Made by a program: the position numbers and the translations under genes. From NCBI GenBank assembly GCA_013002405.1, contig JABDKA010000103.1, positions 1 to 34,647 of the forward strand: a stretch of 34,647 nucleotides of DNA, in the 5' to 3' direction. Source of the stretch: Sulfitobacter sp. (GTDB taxonomy: Bacteria > Pseudomonadota > Alphaproteobacteria > Rhodobacterales > Rhodobacteraceae). Below, piece by piece: positions 24,588 to 33,955 of the stretch; position 1 is the stretch's first letter; each line of letters opens with the position of its first letter. The notes beneath the pieces were generated by a model. The model did no database searches, was not told where the DNA came from, and saw only the letters and a list, made by a program, of their open reading frames with translations.

Positions 24588-27500
24588 TTGCGAAACGACT
24601 GGTACTGGACGGATTTCATCGAACGTTCTCTCTTCGAATTCATCTGGAAATACTCCAAGCGAGAGCAGCTGACGCTTCTGGCCGTCACGGTGACCTTGTT
24701 CCCGCTCCTTTACCTGACCCTCGAACTTCCCAAGCGGATCATCAACGATGCGATCGGCGCCGCGTCTGACTCCATCAATGTGCTGGGCGTTGAGATGGGG
24801 CAGATCATGTTCCTGATGCTGCTTTGCGGGTTCTTCCTGCTGGCGGTGCTGGTCCACGGCATCATGAAGATGCGGATCAACACCATGAAAGGGGTTCTTG
24901 CCGAACGCCTGTTGCGGCGTTTTCGCTATACGCTGATCGCCCGCATCCTGCGCTTTCCCGCGCCCTATTTCGAACGGACCAGCCAGGGGGAGCTGGTCTC
25001 AATGGTCACCTCCGAGTCCGAGCCGATGGGCGGGCTGATGGGGGATGCGGTGGCCCAGCCGGTCCTGCAGGCCGGTCAGATGCTGACCATCCTCAGCTTT
25101 CTTTTCCTGCAAAGCTGGGCCTTTGGTCTGGCCGCCTGTGCGCTGATCCCGCTGCAAGCCTGGCTGATCCCCAAACTGCAGCGCCAGATCAACATGCTGA
25201 ACAAGAAACGGATCATCCAGGTCCGCGCGCTTGCTTCCGAGATCGGGGAGGGGGCCGTGGGGGCCAGTACCCTGCGCGTCAACGGCGGCTGGCGCTACCG
25301 CATGGCGATGATTTCGGAACGCTTGGGCCTGGTCTACAACCTTCGGTTTGAGATCTACCAGAAGAAGTTTTTCATGAAGTTTCTCAACAACTTCATTGGT
25401 CAGCTCACGCCCTTTTTCTTTTACGCCATTGGCGGTTACCTTGCGATCACCGGCCGGATCACGGTGGGTGCCCTTGTGGCCGCGCTTGCCGCCTACAAGG
25501 ATCTGTCGAGCCCCTGGAAAGAGCTGTTGGCCTATTACAACCAGCTGCAGGACATGTCGCTGCGCTGGGACACGATCACCGAAAGGTTCGCGCCAGCGGG
25601 CATGATTGAAAAGGAACACTTCGAAGGGGAGCCGGAGAGCCTGCCGAATCTGACAGGGGACATCACGATCAAGGATGTCTACGTTGAAGATGCCGATGGC
25701 AACGTGGTGCTGGACAACATCAACGTCACATTCGAGGCGGGACAGACCGTTGCCGTGACAGCCGGGAGTGATGAGGACCGGCGCGCCCTGGCCGAGGTGC
25801 TGACCCGCGAACTGGTGCCTGTCAGCGGCGGGATCACCGTGGGGGACCAGCCGCTTTCCGATATGCATCAAAGCGTGATCGCCAAACGGATCGGCCACGC
25901 AACATCGCGCCCCACTATGTTCATGGGCAGTTTCGGTGAAAACGTGGTCTTGCCGCTGAAACTGCGCCCGGAGATAAGTGATCAGCCTTCGCCTGAAGCG
26001 CTGGAAAGCCTGAAGGCGGGGAACAGTCCCGACATGCTGAACGCCAACTGGGTGGATCTGGAGCCCGATGCAATTCGCGATGACCGCGAACTGCGGGCCT
26101 GGTGGCGTACTCTGGTTCAGGGGATGGAGATTGATACCACACTCTTCAAAAGGGGCATTGAGCAAAAACTTGATCCAGAGGCCCATCCCGATCTGGCCAC
26201 AGCACTGATTGAACTGCGCCCCCGCGTTGCCGCCTCAGTGGCAGGGGCCAATCTGCAAGATCAGGTGCATTTCTTTGACCCGGCGGCCTATAATCCTGCC
26301 CTTCCGGTCGCCGAGAACCTTATCTTCGCCACGCCCCGCCAACCGATCACGGCGGGGCTGTTGGAAGAGCAGACCGATTTCTTGCAGCTTCTGTCCGATC
26401 TGAAGATCGAGGCGGAGCTTTTGCAGCTGGCCTCGGACATCGTTGAACTTCTGCGCCAGATCTTTGGCCTGGACGGAACAGACCATCCGCTGTTCCGGAA
26501 ACTGGGTCTGGATGCGACGACCTTCGAGAACGCGGTTTCCCTGATCCCCAAGCAGGAGGACGGCGGCGAGCTGACGGTCAGGGACAAGGCACAGCTTTTG
26601 GCGGTGCCTTTCGTGATCTCAGCGGAAAAGCTGGGATCGGCTTTCCCTGACGACATCATCGAACGCATTCTGCAAATACGCGCAAGCCATGCCCACGCCC
26701 TGCAGGAAAGCATGGCGGGGCTCTTCTGTCCCATCGCGGCGGATGAGCCTGTGATCGGGCTTTCGGTTCTGGAAAACGCTCTTTTCGGCAAGTTTTCCGA
26801 AGGCAGCGGCAGCAAGGCCGATGATCTGCGCAGCCTGCTGGACGATCTGCTGCACGAGGCGGGGCTTGATGGCTACGTGCTTGAGTTGATTTTTGACATG
26901 CCGCTGACGCTGGGCGGCAGTAACCTGCCCGCCTCTTTGGTGGAGACGCTGGCGATCAGCCGTGCCACGATCAAAAGCCCCGACGTGCTGGTGCTGGACA
27001 GCGTCCTGTCAAGTTATGACGCGGAAATTCGCAGCAAGCTGCACGGCAAATTGCGGGAACTATTGCCCAAAACGACGATCATCTGCCTGGAGCCCAGTTT
27101 TGCCGACACCAGCGGATTTGACGCGCAGTTCGTGATGCAGAAGGGCCGGATCGCAACGGTTGAGGCCGGTCTGTCGGAAGAGGACGACAGTAAGGTCAGC
27201 GCCGATCTGGCGCGCAAACTGAGTGCGCTGCAGGACACCGATCTGTTTTCGGGCCTGGAACGCAGGCAGCTGAGGCTACTGGCTTTCGGGGCGCGCTGGT
27301 ACACGGCCAAACCGGGGGAGTATGTCTTTTATAAGGACGATGATCCATCCAGCGGCGCCTATCTGGTGGTCAAGGGGGAGGCGGAGTTGTTGCTGCCCCG
27401 CGAAGGTGAGGACGACCTGCTGATCGCCACCTCCGGCCCCGGCGCACTGGTGGGCGAGCTGGGTCTGATCCGGAATGTGCCACGCGCGCTGGATATGCGG

Positions 27501-27620
27501 GCCAAGAGTGATCTGACCTGTTTGCGGATCGGTGCGGAAGAGTTTCTGGACGTGGTCGGTAACGATGCGCGCACCGCCTACAAGCTGCTGCAGGTGGTGG
27601 CGGGCTACGTATCTAACTGA
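24588..27620 (+). CDS. ABC-exporter-like protein with degenerate ATPase and C-terminal cyclic-nucleotide-binding domain
   Basis: 1010 residues. A type 1 exporter membrane domain (hydrophobic segments about 27-48, 72-92, 160-195, 262-304) precedes an NBD-like region from about 358. Its first strands look right (DGNVVLDNINVTFEAGQTVAV). However, the Walker A position reads TAGSDEDRRAL (391-401) with no GKS/T. A roughly 300-residue insertion follows. The signature position reads LTLGGSNLPASL (773-784). Walker B LVLDSV (801-806) has Ser for the catalytic Glu, and the switch-His position reads ICLEPSF. ATP hydrolysis is therefore unlikely. A CRP-type domain occupies about 881-1003, with phosphate-binding cassette GELGLIRNVPRA (956-967) intact. 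The start is TTG 24588, six nt after AGGGA. It probably acts as a cyclic-nucleotide-responsive membrane protein; the transported substrate, if any, is unknown. Confidence 0.85.
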   Translation: MRNDWYWTDFIERSLFEFIWKYSKREQLTLLAVTVTLFPLLYLTLELPKRIINDAIGAASDSINVLGVEMGQIMFLMLLCGFFLLAVLVHGIMKMRINTMKGVLAERLLRRFRYTLIARILRFPAPYFERTSQGELVSMVTSESEPMGGLMGDAVAQPVLQAGQMLTILSFLFLQSWAFGLAACALIPLQAWLIPKLQRQINMLNKKRIIQVRALASEIGEGAVGASTLRVNGGWRYRMAMISERLGLVYNLRFEIYQKKFFMKFLNNFIGQLTPFFFYAIGGYLAITGRITVGALVAALAAYKDLSSPWKELLAYYNQLQDMSLRWDTITERFAPAGMIEKEHFEGEPESLPNLTGDITIKDVYVEDADGNVVLDNINVTFEAGQTVAVTAGSDEDRRALAEVLTRELVPVSGGITVGDQPLSDMHQSVIAKRIGHATSRPTMFMGSFGENVVLPLKLRPEISDQPSPEALESLKAGNSPDMLNANWVDLEPDAIRDDRELRAWWRTLVQGMEIDTTLFKRGIEQKLDPEAHPDLATALIELRPRVAASVAGANLQDQVHFFDPAAYNPALPVAENLIFATPRQPITAGLLEEQTDFLQLLSDLKIEAELLQLASDIVELLRQIFGLDGTDHPLFRKLGLDATTFENAVSLIPKQEDGGELTVRDKAQLLAVPFVISAEKLGSAFPDDIIERILQIRASHAHALQESMAGLFCPIAADEPVIGLSVLENALFGKFSEGSGSKADDLRSLLDDLLHEAGLDGYVLELIFDMPLTLGGSNLPASLVETLAISRATIKSPDVLVLDSVLSSYDAEIRSKLHGKLRELLPKTTIICLEPSFADTSGFDAQFVMQKGRIATVEAGLSEEDDSKVSADLARKLSALQDTDLFSGLERRQLRLLAFGARWYTAKPGEYVFYKDDDPSSGAYLVVKGEAELLLPREGEDDLLIATSGPGALVGELGLIRNVPRALDMRAKSDLTCLRIGAEEFLDVVGNDARTAYKLLQVVAGYVSN

Positions 27621-27635
27621 TCCTGCGATGCGGCC

Positions 27636-28754
27636 CTAAATAAGAGGTTTGAGAGCCTCGAAGAGCCTTGTTATATGGTCGGCCCTGGTCACCGCACCGG
27701 GAGAGAGGCGCAGGATCCGCCCGCGGCAATCGACGTGAATGTGTTGATCCCTGAGTTGGTTTACCAGATGAACCGGGTCAGTTGCGGCGGGCAGCTCCAG
27801 CATGATTGACCCGCCACGCATGGTCTCCTCCGTCGGCGTGGCGAGGGGGAGGGTTGCTTCCTCGGCAGCTTCGATGATCTTCGCCGTCAGGGCGCGGTTG
27901 TGGTTGAGCAGATCGCTTTGTGCTGCCTGCCAGCGGAGGGCGGGAATAGAGCCTACACAGGCCAAAACCGAAGGAGTGCCATGCTCGAACCGGCGGGCAT
28001 CGGGCGCATACTCGAAGGCGTCGAGATCCCAGGAAAAGGGATCGTCCTGGGAAAACCAGCCGCGCAGTTCTGGTCTGACCACCTCAATCAGATCCGGACG
28101 CATCTGGATGATGCCCGCACCCGGTGTGCCGCAAAGCCATTTCAGGGATGTGGAGATGACGAAATCTGCAGGTGCTTCTTTGAGTGAAAAGGGAATAATC
28201 CCAATGCCCTGCGTCAGGTCCACTCCAATAAGGGAGTTCATTCGGCGCCCGTGGGCGATAAGTGTCTCTAAATCGCAGCGATGGGACGATGTTGAGGTGA
28301 CAAAGGTAAGAAGTGCCAGCCCGACCTCTTCGTCCCAGGCGGCGATCATGTCCTCATCCCGGACCCAATGATCACCCTGCCGGACAGGAACCGTGTGGAG
28401 CGTATAGCCCAGCCGTTCCTGCATCCCACTCAGCAGAAAGTGCAAAGAAGGGAAGCAATCGGCAGCGATCAGCACCTTCTTTTCCTTTAGAGTCTGTTCT
28501 GGCAGGCCGCCGAGGATGGAGAAGAGTGCGGTGGTGACATTTTCCGCGCTGGTCAGGGACCCTTCCGGCGCGTCGATCAGGGCACGCCATAGGTCAAGGA
28601 ACTCGCCCCGCCGTTCAAGAACCTGCGGCCATTGTGCGTCGTCCATGGCGCCCCAGATATGGGAGAATTCCGAGAGTGCCGCCGCCATGTCCCTGGCCTT
28701 GCCGGGATAGAGCCCGATGGAGTGGTAGAGGAAATAGGCGGGATCATCGGACAT
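27636..28754 (-). CDS. Kynureninase-like class V aminotransferase-fold PLP enzyme
   Basis: 372 residues, with PLP lysine K205 in STSLKWLCGTPGAG and cofactor-contact D179/Q182 in GVDLTQGIG. The downstream GWFSQDDPF and RFEHGTPSVLAC segments are what I expect of kynureninases (hydrolysis of kynurenine to anthranilate and alanine). The genes around it are transporters, not other tryptophan-degradation genes, so a related beta-elimination or aminotransfer reaction is equally possible. It is the last gene of the leftward operon, 24 bp after the ATPase, and ends 15 bp from the convergent 1010-residue gene. Confidence 0.82.
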   Translation of the reverse strand: MSDDPAYFLYHSIGLYPGKARDMAAALSEFSHIWGAMDDAQWPQVLERRGEFLDLWRALIDAPEGSLTSAENVTTALFSILGGLPEQTLKEKKVLIAADCFPSLHFLLSGMQERLGYTLHTVPVRQGDHWVRDEDMIAAWDEEVGLALLTFVTSTSSHRCDLETLIAHGRRMNSLIGVDLTQGIGIIPFSLKEAPADFVISTSLKWLCGTPGAGIIQMRPDLIEVVRPELRGWFSQDDPFSWDLDAFEYAPDARRFEHGTPSVLACVGSIPALRWQAAQSDLLNHNRALTAKIIEAAEEATLPLATPTEETMRGGSIMLELPAATDPVHLVNQLRDQHIHVDCRGRILRLSPGAVTRADHITRLFEALKPLI

Positions 28755-28778
28755 GGATATCAGTCTCTAATATGCCTT

Positions 28779-29573
28779 TCAGGCCCATTCCTGGTAAGGA
28801 TCAGGTAGGGGGATGGCCTGCAACAGTTCCCTTGTATAGGCCGCCTGCGGCGCTTCGAACAGCTGGGCGGTTTCGCCTTCTTCGACAATCTCACCCTGGT
28901 GCAGAACCAAGGTGCGGTTACAAAGCCGTCGAATGACAGAGAGATCGTGGCTGATGAAGGCCAACGTGAGACCGAGCTCCTTCACCAGACCACCCAGCAG
29001 ATTCAGCACTTGCGCCTGGCTTGAGACATCGAGGCCCGAGACGATCTCATCCGCCAGGATGAAATCGGGTCGCAGGGCAATGGCCCGGGCGATGCCGACG
29101 CGCTGGCGCTGTCCGCCGGAGAGTTCGTGTGGAAAGCGCCGGGCGAAGCTGCGGGGCAGGCCGACCAGATCCAGCGCCTCATCGACCCGTGTTGTGAGCC
29201 TGTCCATCCCGTGCAATTTCAAAGGGCCAGCAATGATGCCACCCACCCGGCGGCGCGGGTTCAGGGATGACATGGGATCCTGAAAAATCATCTGGAAGCG
29301 GTGGCGCATAGGGCGCAGCTGGTTCTCTGTCAGGTGGGTGATGTCGGTCCCTTCGAAGGTGATGCTGCCCCCCGTCGGTTCCAGCAAGCGCAACATCGCC
29401 CGTCCCAGTGTCGACTTGCCGGAACCGGAACCGCCGACGATGCCCAGCACCGCGCCCCTGGGCACATCGAAGGTGAGGCCCCTCAGGATCTCGATGCGGG
29501 GAGCAGACCCTAACAAAGGCTTTCGGGTCATATCCGGCAGCGAAAGGCGCAGGTCACGAACCTGGTACATCAT
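28779..29573 (-). CDS. ABC importer ATPase, OppF/DppF type
   Basis: 264 residues. Walker A is GGSGSGKST, the Q-loop [12 protein letters not shown] is characteristic of the peptide/nickel class, the signature is LSGGQRQR and the Walker B strand is FILADE with catalytic Glu. The following IVSGLD replaces the common PTSALD, a minor oddity. The start ATG 29573 overlaps the OppD-type stop in an ATGA. It pairs with the adjacent ATPase as a heterodimer driving uptake through the two permeases upstream. Confidence 0.93.
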   Translation of the reverse strand: MMYQVRDLRLSLPDMTRKPLLGSAPRIEILRGLTFDVPRGAVLGIVGGSGSGKSTLGRAMLRLLEPTGGSITFEGTDITHLTENQLRPMRHRFQMIFQDPMSSLNPRRRVGGIIAGPLKLHGMDRLTTRVDEALDLVGLPRSFARRFPHELSGGQRQRVGIARAIALRPDFILADEIVSGLDVSSQAQVLNLLGGLVKELGLTLAFISHDLSVIRRLCNRTLVLHQGEIVEEGETAQLFEAPQAAYTRELLQAIPLPDPYQEWA

Positions 29574-30439
29574 GTGCCAAACCTCACGTCATGCAGGCGC
29601 ACCTCTTCCTCAACAGCGCTGATCACGCTTTCCGGCACGGGCGTCAGGCTGCCGGTAGGGTCGAGGTAAGTAGGTGTCGCGGCGAGCAATGCACGCGAGT
29701 AGGGATGAATGGGCCGCATGAAGAAACGGTGCATCCGCGCTTCCTCGACCACCTTTCCGGCGTAGAGAACCGACAACGTGTCACAGACCTTGGAAACGAC
29801 GCCAAGGTCGTGCGTGACGAAGAGGAGCGAGGTGCCGTGCCGCACCTGCATATCGGCGATCAGGCGGAGGATCTGTTTCTGCACCGTCACGTCGAGCGCG
29901 GTGGTGGGTTCATCCGCGATGATAAGCTTGGGCTCAGCCGCGAAGGCGGAGGCAATGAGGATGCGCTGCCGCATGCCCCCCGACAGTTCGTGCGGGTAGG
30001 ACCGCATGACGCGGGCGGGGTCGGGGATCTGCACCTCTCCCAGCAGTTCCAGCGCCCGCGCTTCGGCGTCAGACCTGGTCCAGGCCAGGATATCGACCAG
30101 CCGCCGGGTGATCTGTGGGCCGATCCGCTTTGAGGGATTGAGCGCGGTGAGCGGATCCTGCGGGATCAGGGCCGCCGTGGCCCCAATGCGCTTGCGGCGG
30201 GTGTCGTGGGGCAGGGCCAGAAGGTTCTCCCCATCAAGCCAGATCTCACCTCCCGTCACCTGTAACGCGCGGGGCAGGGTACCCAGCACCGCCTTGCCGA
30301 TCATTGACTTGCCCGCGCCGCTTTCGCCCACAAGTCCGTGCACCTGCCCCTGTGCCACGTCGAGCGAGACGGAGCGCAGGATGGTCACTCCGGATTTCAG
30401 ACGTACGGTGAGGTTCCGGATGGAGAGAAAGCCGCTCAT
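29570..30439 (-). CDS. ABC importer ATPase, OppD/DppD type
   Basis: 289 residues with Walker [10 protein letters not shown] (Met after Ser rather than the usual Thr), Q-loop [11 protein letters not shown], signature LSGGMRQR and Walker [13 protein letters not shown]. The C-terminal [12 protein letters not shown] motif is the mark of peptide-class ATPases. The short tail after it contains no cysteines, so the Fe-S-type CxxC extension of some OppD proteins is absent. The start at 30439 overlaps the permease stop in ATGA; the frame is open 33 codons upstream without homology. Confidence 0.93.
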   Translation of the reverse strand: MSGFLSIRNLTVRLKSGVTILRSVSLDVAQGQVHGLVGESGAGKSMIGKAVLGTLPRALQVTGGEIWLDGENLLALPHDTRRKRIGATAALIPQDPLTALNPSKRIGPQITRRLVDILAWTRSDAEARALELLGEVQIPDPARVMRSYPHELSGGMRQRILIASAFAAEPKLIIADEPTTALDVTVQKQILRLIADMQVRHGTSLLFVTHDLGVVSKVCDTLSVLYAGKVVEEARMHRFFMRPIHPYSRALLAATPTYLDPTGSLTPVPESVISAVEEEVRLHDVRFGT

Positions 30440-31287
30440 CTCAGCACCGGGTCGAAACGGTCCTTCAGCCCTTCGCCCAGTTGGGAAAAGCTTAGGACGG
30501 TGAGGAAGAGAGTGATCAGCGGGAATACCAGAACCCACCAGGCCTGGTGTACGCTTGTCCGCCCTTCGGCGATCATGCCGCCCCAGGTGGGGCTGTCAGT
30601 GCTGATCGACAGGTTCACGAAGCTCAGGATCGCCTCTACGATGACGGCGATGCCCATTTCCAGCGTCAGCAGGGCCACGATGGTGGGCAGGACGTTGGGC
30701 AGGATTTCAGTGAGCATGGTGCCGAAGCGGGTGCGTCCGGCGACCTGGGCGGAGGCGACGTAGTCCATGGCGCCCTGGCTCATCGCTTCGGCCCGAACCA
30801 CGCGGGCAAAGCGGGTCCAGTCGATGACGACGATGGCGATGATGATGGAGACAAGGCCCGGGCCAAGGACGGCGATCAGCAGAATCGCAAAGAGGACCGG
30901 GGGAAAAGCCATCCATATGTCGACAAAGCGGCTGATGATCCGGTCGGGCCAGCCGCGGTAGTAGCCCGCGATGAGGCCCAGCGTTGCGCCGATGAGGCAA
31001 GTAAGCGTTCCCGCGACGAGTGCCACAATCAGCGCCAGCCGGGTGCCGTAGAGGATGCGGCTGAGAACGTCACGGCCAAGGCTGTCGGTGCCGAGCCAAT
31101 AGCCCGGTTCGGTTCCCGCCACCCAGAAGGGGGGCATCCGGCCAAGGAAGAGGTCCTGCATCAGAGGGTCCTTCGGTGCGACCCAAGGGGCGAGGAGGGC
31201 GCCAAGAACCAGCAGCGTCAGCCATCCGCCGGAGAGCCAGAGGCGCAGGCCGATGGGCCGTCTGACCTCCCCCCGTGCGTCACGCAT
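30436..31287 (-). CDS. ABC importer permease, DppC/OppC type
   Basis: About 283 residues with six membrane segments. The N-terminal extension ends in GTDSLGRDVLSRILYG, the family hallmark. The ATPase-contact (EAA) loop is DYVASAQVAGRTRFGTMLTE. The chosen start is ATG 31287 (MRDARGEV), overlapping the DppB-type stop by 8 bp; an upstream in-frame start at 31314 would overlap more deeply. Confidence 0.93.
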   Translation of the reverse strand: MRDARGEVRRPIGLRLWLSGGWLTLLVLGALLAPWVAPKDPLMQDLFLGRMPPFWVAGTEPGYWLGTDSLGRDVLSRILYGTRLALIVALVAGTLTCLIGATLGLIAGYYRGWPDRIISRFVDIWMAFPPVLFAILLIAVLGPGLVSIIIAIVVIDWTRFARVVRAEAMSQGAMDYVASAQVAGRTRFGTMLTEILPNVLPTIVALLTLEMGIAVIVEAILSFVNLSISTDSPTWGGMIAEGRTSVHQAWWVLVFPLITLFLTVLSFSQLGEGLKDRFDPVLR

Positions 31288-32290
31288 GGCGCAGCCTGGG
31301 GTTGAGGATGACATAGAGCATGTCGACGAAGAGGTTCACGAGGGTGAAGAGCAGCGCGAACAGGATCACGATGCCCTGGATCAGCGGCAGGTCGCGGTTG
31401 ATCACCGCGTCGATGGCCATATTGCCAAGCCCCTCATAGCTGAAGAGCCGTTCGATAATCACTGTACCGCCGATCAGGAAGGTGAACTGCACCCCCACCA
31501 GAGTAAGAGTCGGCAGGACGGCGTTGGGAAGTGCTTCGCGTGTGATGACGTAGTTCTCACCGTACCCCTTGGTGCGGGCGAGGGTCACGTAATCAAGGTG
31601 CATGGTCTCTTTCAGCGACTGCTTGAGCAGCTGCGCGATGATGGCGGCCAGAGGAATGGCCAGCGCCAAGGCAGGCATAAACATGTGCCCGATCAGATCG
31701 GCAATCACGTCGAAACGGAGGCGCACCAGCGCCTCGAAGAGGTAGAAGTTGGTGGAAAAGTCGATGTTGAGCGAGGGGGAGATGCGGCCGGAAATGTGGA
31801 AGACGGGCCAGAGCACGCCGAAAAGCAGGATCAGGATCAGCCCCCAGAGGAAATCGGGGATAGAAAGAGCCATACCCGCGGTCACGTCCACCGCGCCTTC
31901 GGTCTTGGTATCGCGGTAGCGGGTGCCGGTCAGGGCGAGCGCCCCGCCGATGGCCACGGCGATGAAGAGAGCGACGATAGACAGCTCCAGCGTAGCGGGG
32001 AGGCGACCGAGGACGAGGTCAGAGACAGGCTGGCGAAGGGAGATGGAGGTGCCGAAGTTTCCCTGCATCACGCCGCCCAGCCAAATGAGGAACTGTTCGA
32101 AGATCGACTTGTCGAAGCCGTACTGTTCTTCCAGCCGGGCGATGTCGGCGTCCGTCGCGCCGGGGGGCAGCATCATGGCAATGGGGTTGCCGGGGACGAC
32201 CCGGATCACCACGAAGACGATCACGGCGACACCGAACAGGGTGACGATGGTGGTGACAAACCGGATCAGGAAGGCGCGGAGAAGGGTCAT
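31280..32290 (-). CDS. ABC importer permease, DppB/OppB type
   Basis: 336 residues with six membrane segments. The N-terminal FVVIRVVPGNPIAMMLPP is typical of DppB. The EAA loop is DYVTLARTKGYGENYVITRE, followed by ALPNAVLPTLT. The first gene after the twin hairpins, so its expression may be lower than that of the binding protein. It pairs with the DppC-type permease that overlaps its 3' end. Confidence 0.94.
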   Translation of the reverse strand: MTLLRAFLIRFVTTIVTLFGVAVIVFVVIRVVPGNPIAMMLPPGATDADIARLEEQYGFDKSIFEQFLIWLGGVMQGNFGTSISLRQPVSDLVLGRLPATLELSIVALFIAVAIGGALALTGTRYRDTKTEGAVDVTAGMALSIPDFLWGLILILLFGVLWPVFHISGRISPSLNIDFSTNFYLFEALVRLRFDVIADLIGHMFMPALALAIPLAAIIAQLLKQSLKETMHLDYVTLARTKGYGENYVITREALPNAVLPTLTLVGVQFTFLIGGTVIIERLFSYEGLGNMAIDAVINRDLPLIQGIVILFALLFTLVNLFVDMLYVILNPRLRHA

Positions 32291-32319
32291 TCAGGTGACA
32301 GTCGGTGCTAGAGAAAAGC

Positions 32320-32380
32320 GCCCCGGACGTGATCCGGGGCCTTGCGCAGTTTTTTCAAGGTCCCGGGTCAAGCCCGGGAC
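32320..32380. repeat. Twin hairpins between binding-protein and permease genes
   Basis: The first hairpin is CCCCGGA (32321-32327), loop CGTGA, TCCGGGG (32333-32339). The second is GTCCCGGG (32360-32367), loop TCAAG, CCCGGGAC (32373-32380). Both belong to the CCCGG-x5-CCGGG class of palindromes scattered between genes in many alphaproteobacteria (recollection). A T-run (TTTTTTC, 32351-32356) lies between them on the + strand. In the mRNA (- strand) they sit just 3' of the binding-protein gene. Confidence 0.7.
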
Positions 32381-32390
32381 ATTTGGCGCC

Positions 32391-33917
32391 TTACGCCGGG
32401 GTCATCAGGTGCGGCAGCAATGCGCCTGAGCGGTGCGGAACCACCTTCACCGCAGAGGTATGGAGGATCGGCTGGACGTATTGCAGCAGCGGAATGACTT
32501 CCGCGTTCTCCGCAATACTGCGGTCCACTTCCTTCCAGCCCGCGATGCGCTTGGCCTCATCCGCCTCGCCCCAGAGGGGCAGGATCTTGTTGAAGGTATC
32601 CTCGCCGTCCCAGACGGAGTGGGGGGAGGGGCCGAACATGGCGAATCCGGTCGAAGTGGTCGGATCGCCCACCGAGTTGCCCCAGTTGTAGAAGGCCGCC
32701 GGTGCCAGCGTATCCGCCGCGCGCAATTCGTAGTGCTTGGCGATCTCATAAACCTCGATCTCTGCCTCGATCCCGACGCGCCGCCAGAGACCGACGATGG
32801 CCTGGATCATCTCGTAATCCTTGGGTTTGAACCCGCGCGTGGTCTGGATGGTAAAGCGTACTGGATTATCGGGTCCGTAGCCCGAGGCGGCCAGCAGTTC
32901 CTTGGCCTTATCGGGGTTGTACTCCACCTTGATGGTGTCGTCGTAGGCGATGTAATCGGGCGTTTGCAGCGTGTCGATGGGCACGCCATAGCCCGACAGG
33001 AGCCGTTCGATGATAAGCGGCTTGTCAATGGCGTGGGCCGCAGCCTTGCGCACATTTGGGTCGGTCATCACTTCGATGTCGTTGAGGAAGATCATGCCAA
33101 TGTCCGAGATGGGCGCTGCCGTACCTTCGATCCCGTCCTTGGCCTTGAGACGGTCAAATTCCTCGTAGGGGACTTCAAGCGTGACGTGGCTGTTGCCGGA
33201 TTCGATCTCGGCCACGCGGGAGGCGGCATCGGTCACGAACTTGATGGTCACGTTCTTGAACGCCGGTGCGCCGCCCCAGTAATTATCGTTGGCCTTCAGG
33301 GTAACAAAGGCGTTCCGCTCAAACCGGTCGACCATGTAGGGGCCGGAGCCGACGGGCTTCGCTTCGAAGCCCTCTGCGCCCACCTCCTCATAGTACTTCT
33401 TGGGCAGGACGTAGCCGGTCAGGAAGGACATCCACTTGAAGAAGGTCGGCTCGAACTCGGGCATGTCGGCGGTGACACGGTTGCCATCGGACTTGATGTT
33501 GGTGACCTTCCCCCAGATGAACTGAATGGGGTTACCGGTTTCGGCCTTGCCCGCGCGTTCAAGTGACCAGGCGACATCCTCGGCGGTCAGGGGATCGCCG
33601 TTATGCCAGGTCACACCCTCGCGCACATCCATCCAGATGGCGGTATTGTCGTCGTTCCAGCCGTAGTCGGTGATGATGCCGGAGCCGAAGCTGAGGTCCG
33701 TGTTCTGGGGGATGAAAAGGTCAAAGACCGATTGGTAGAACCCCTGAATCGTCGGGTTCACCGCGGAGGGGCCAACGGTCGGGTCCCAGCTGGGCAGGTT
33801 CACGTTGTAGGCGATGACCAGCTCGTCGATTGTCTGAGCGAAGGAGGGCAGGCCGACCGTGGTAAAGGCCGCTGCGGCGGCGGAGGATTGCAGAAGGCTT
33901 CTTCTGGAAAGTTTCAT
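32391..33917 (-). CDS. ABC importer substrate-binding protein, family 5
   Basis: 508 residues, full length for the peptide/nickel-type periplasmic family. The N-terminal MKLSRRSLLQSSAAAAAFTT is a Tat-like signal with cleavage near FAQ. Family landmarks are DVREGVTWHNGDPLTAEDVAWS, AKPVGSGPYMVDRFE, NDNYWGG and the late IQAIVGLWRRVGIEAEIE. The ligand cannot be predicted: di- and oligopeptides, nickel chelates, opines and sugars all use this fold. GGGAG lies before ATG 33917. It sits 38 bp after the FAD oxidoreductase and 100 bp before the DppB-type permease, separated from it by two hairpins. Confidence 0.93.
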   Translation of the reverse strand: MKLSRRSLLQSSAAAAAFTTVGLPSFAQTIDELVIAYNVNLPSWDPTVGPSAVNPTIQGFYQSVFDLFIPQNTDLSFGSGIITDYGWNDDNTAIWMDVREGVTWHNGDPLTAEDVAWSLERAGKAETGNPIQFIWGKVTNIKSDGNRVTADMPEFEPTFFKWMSFLTGYVLPKKYYEEVGAEGFEAKPVGSGPYMVDRFERNAFVTLKANDNYWGGAPAFKNVTIKFVTDAASRVAEIESGNSHVTLEVPYEEFDRLKAKDGIEGTAAPISDIGMIFLNDIEVMTDPNVRKAAAHAIDKPLIIERLLSGYGVPIDTLQTPDYIAYDDTIKVEYNPDKAKELLAASGYGPDNPVRFTIQTTRGFKPKDYEMIQAIVGLWRRVGIEAEIEVYEIAKHYELRAADTLAPAAFYNWGNSVGDPTTSTGFAMFGPSPHSVWDGEDTFNKILPLWGEADEAKRIAGWKEVDRSIAENAEVIPLLQYVQPILHTSAVKVVPHRSGALLPHLMTPA

Positions 33918-33955
33918 GGTTTATCTCCCTTGTTGGTTCGTTTTTGAGTAGGACC

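Noticed and set aside
24999-26186. 395-codon antisense frame inside the 1010-residue gene
   Set aside because: Composition is shadow-like (Gln/His/Gly rich) and the + strand frame has clear exporter membrane and regulatory domains.
31253-33566. Long + strand frames of 352 and 377 codons opposite the permease and binding-protein genes
   Set aside because: They are codon shadows of GC-rich genes: His/Gly/Asp-rich products without domains, while the opposite strand carries complete recognised proteins.
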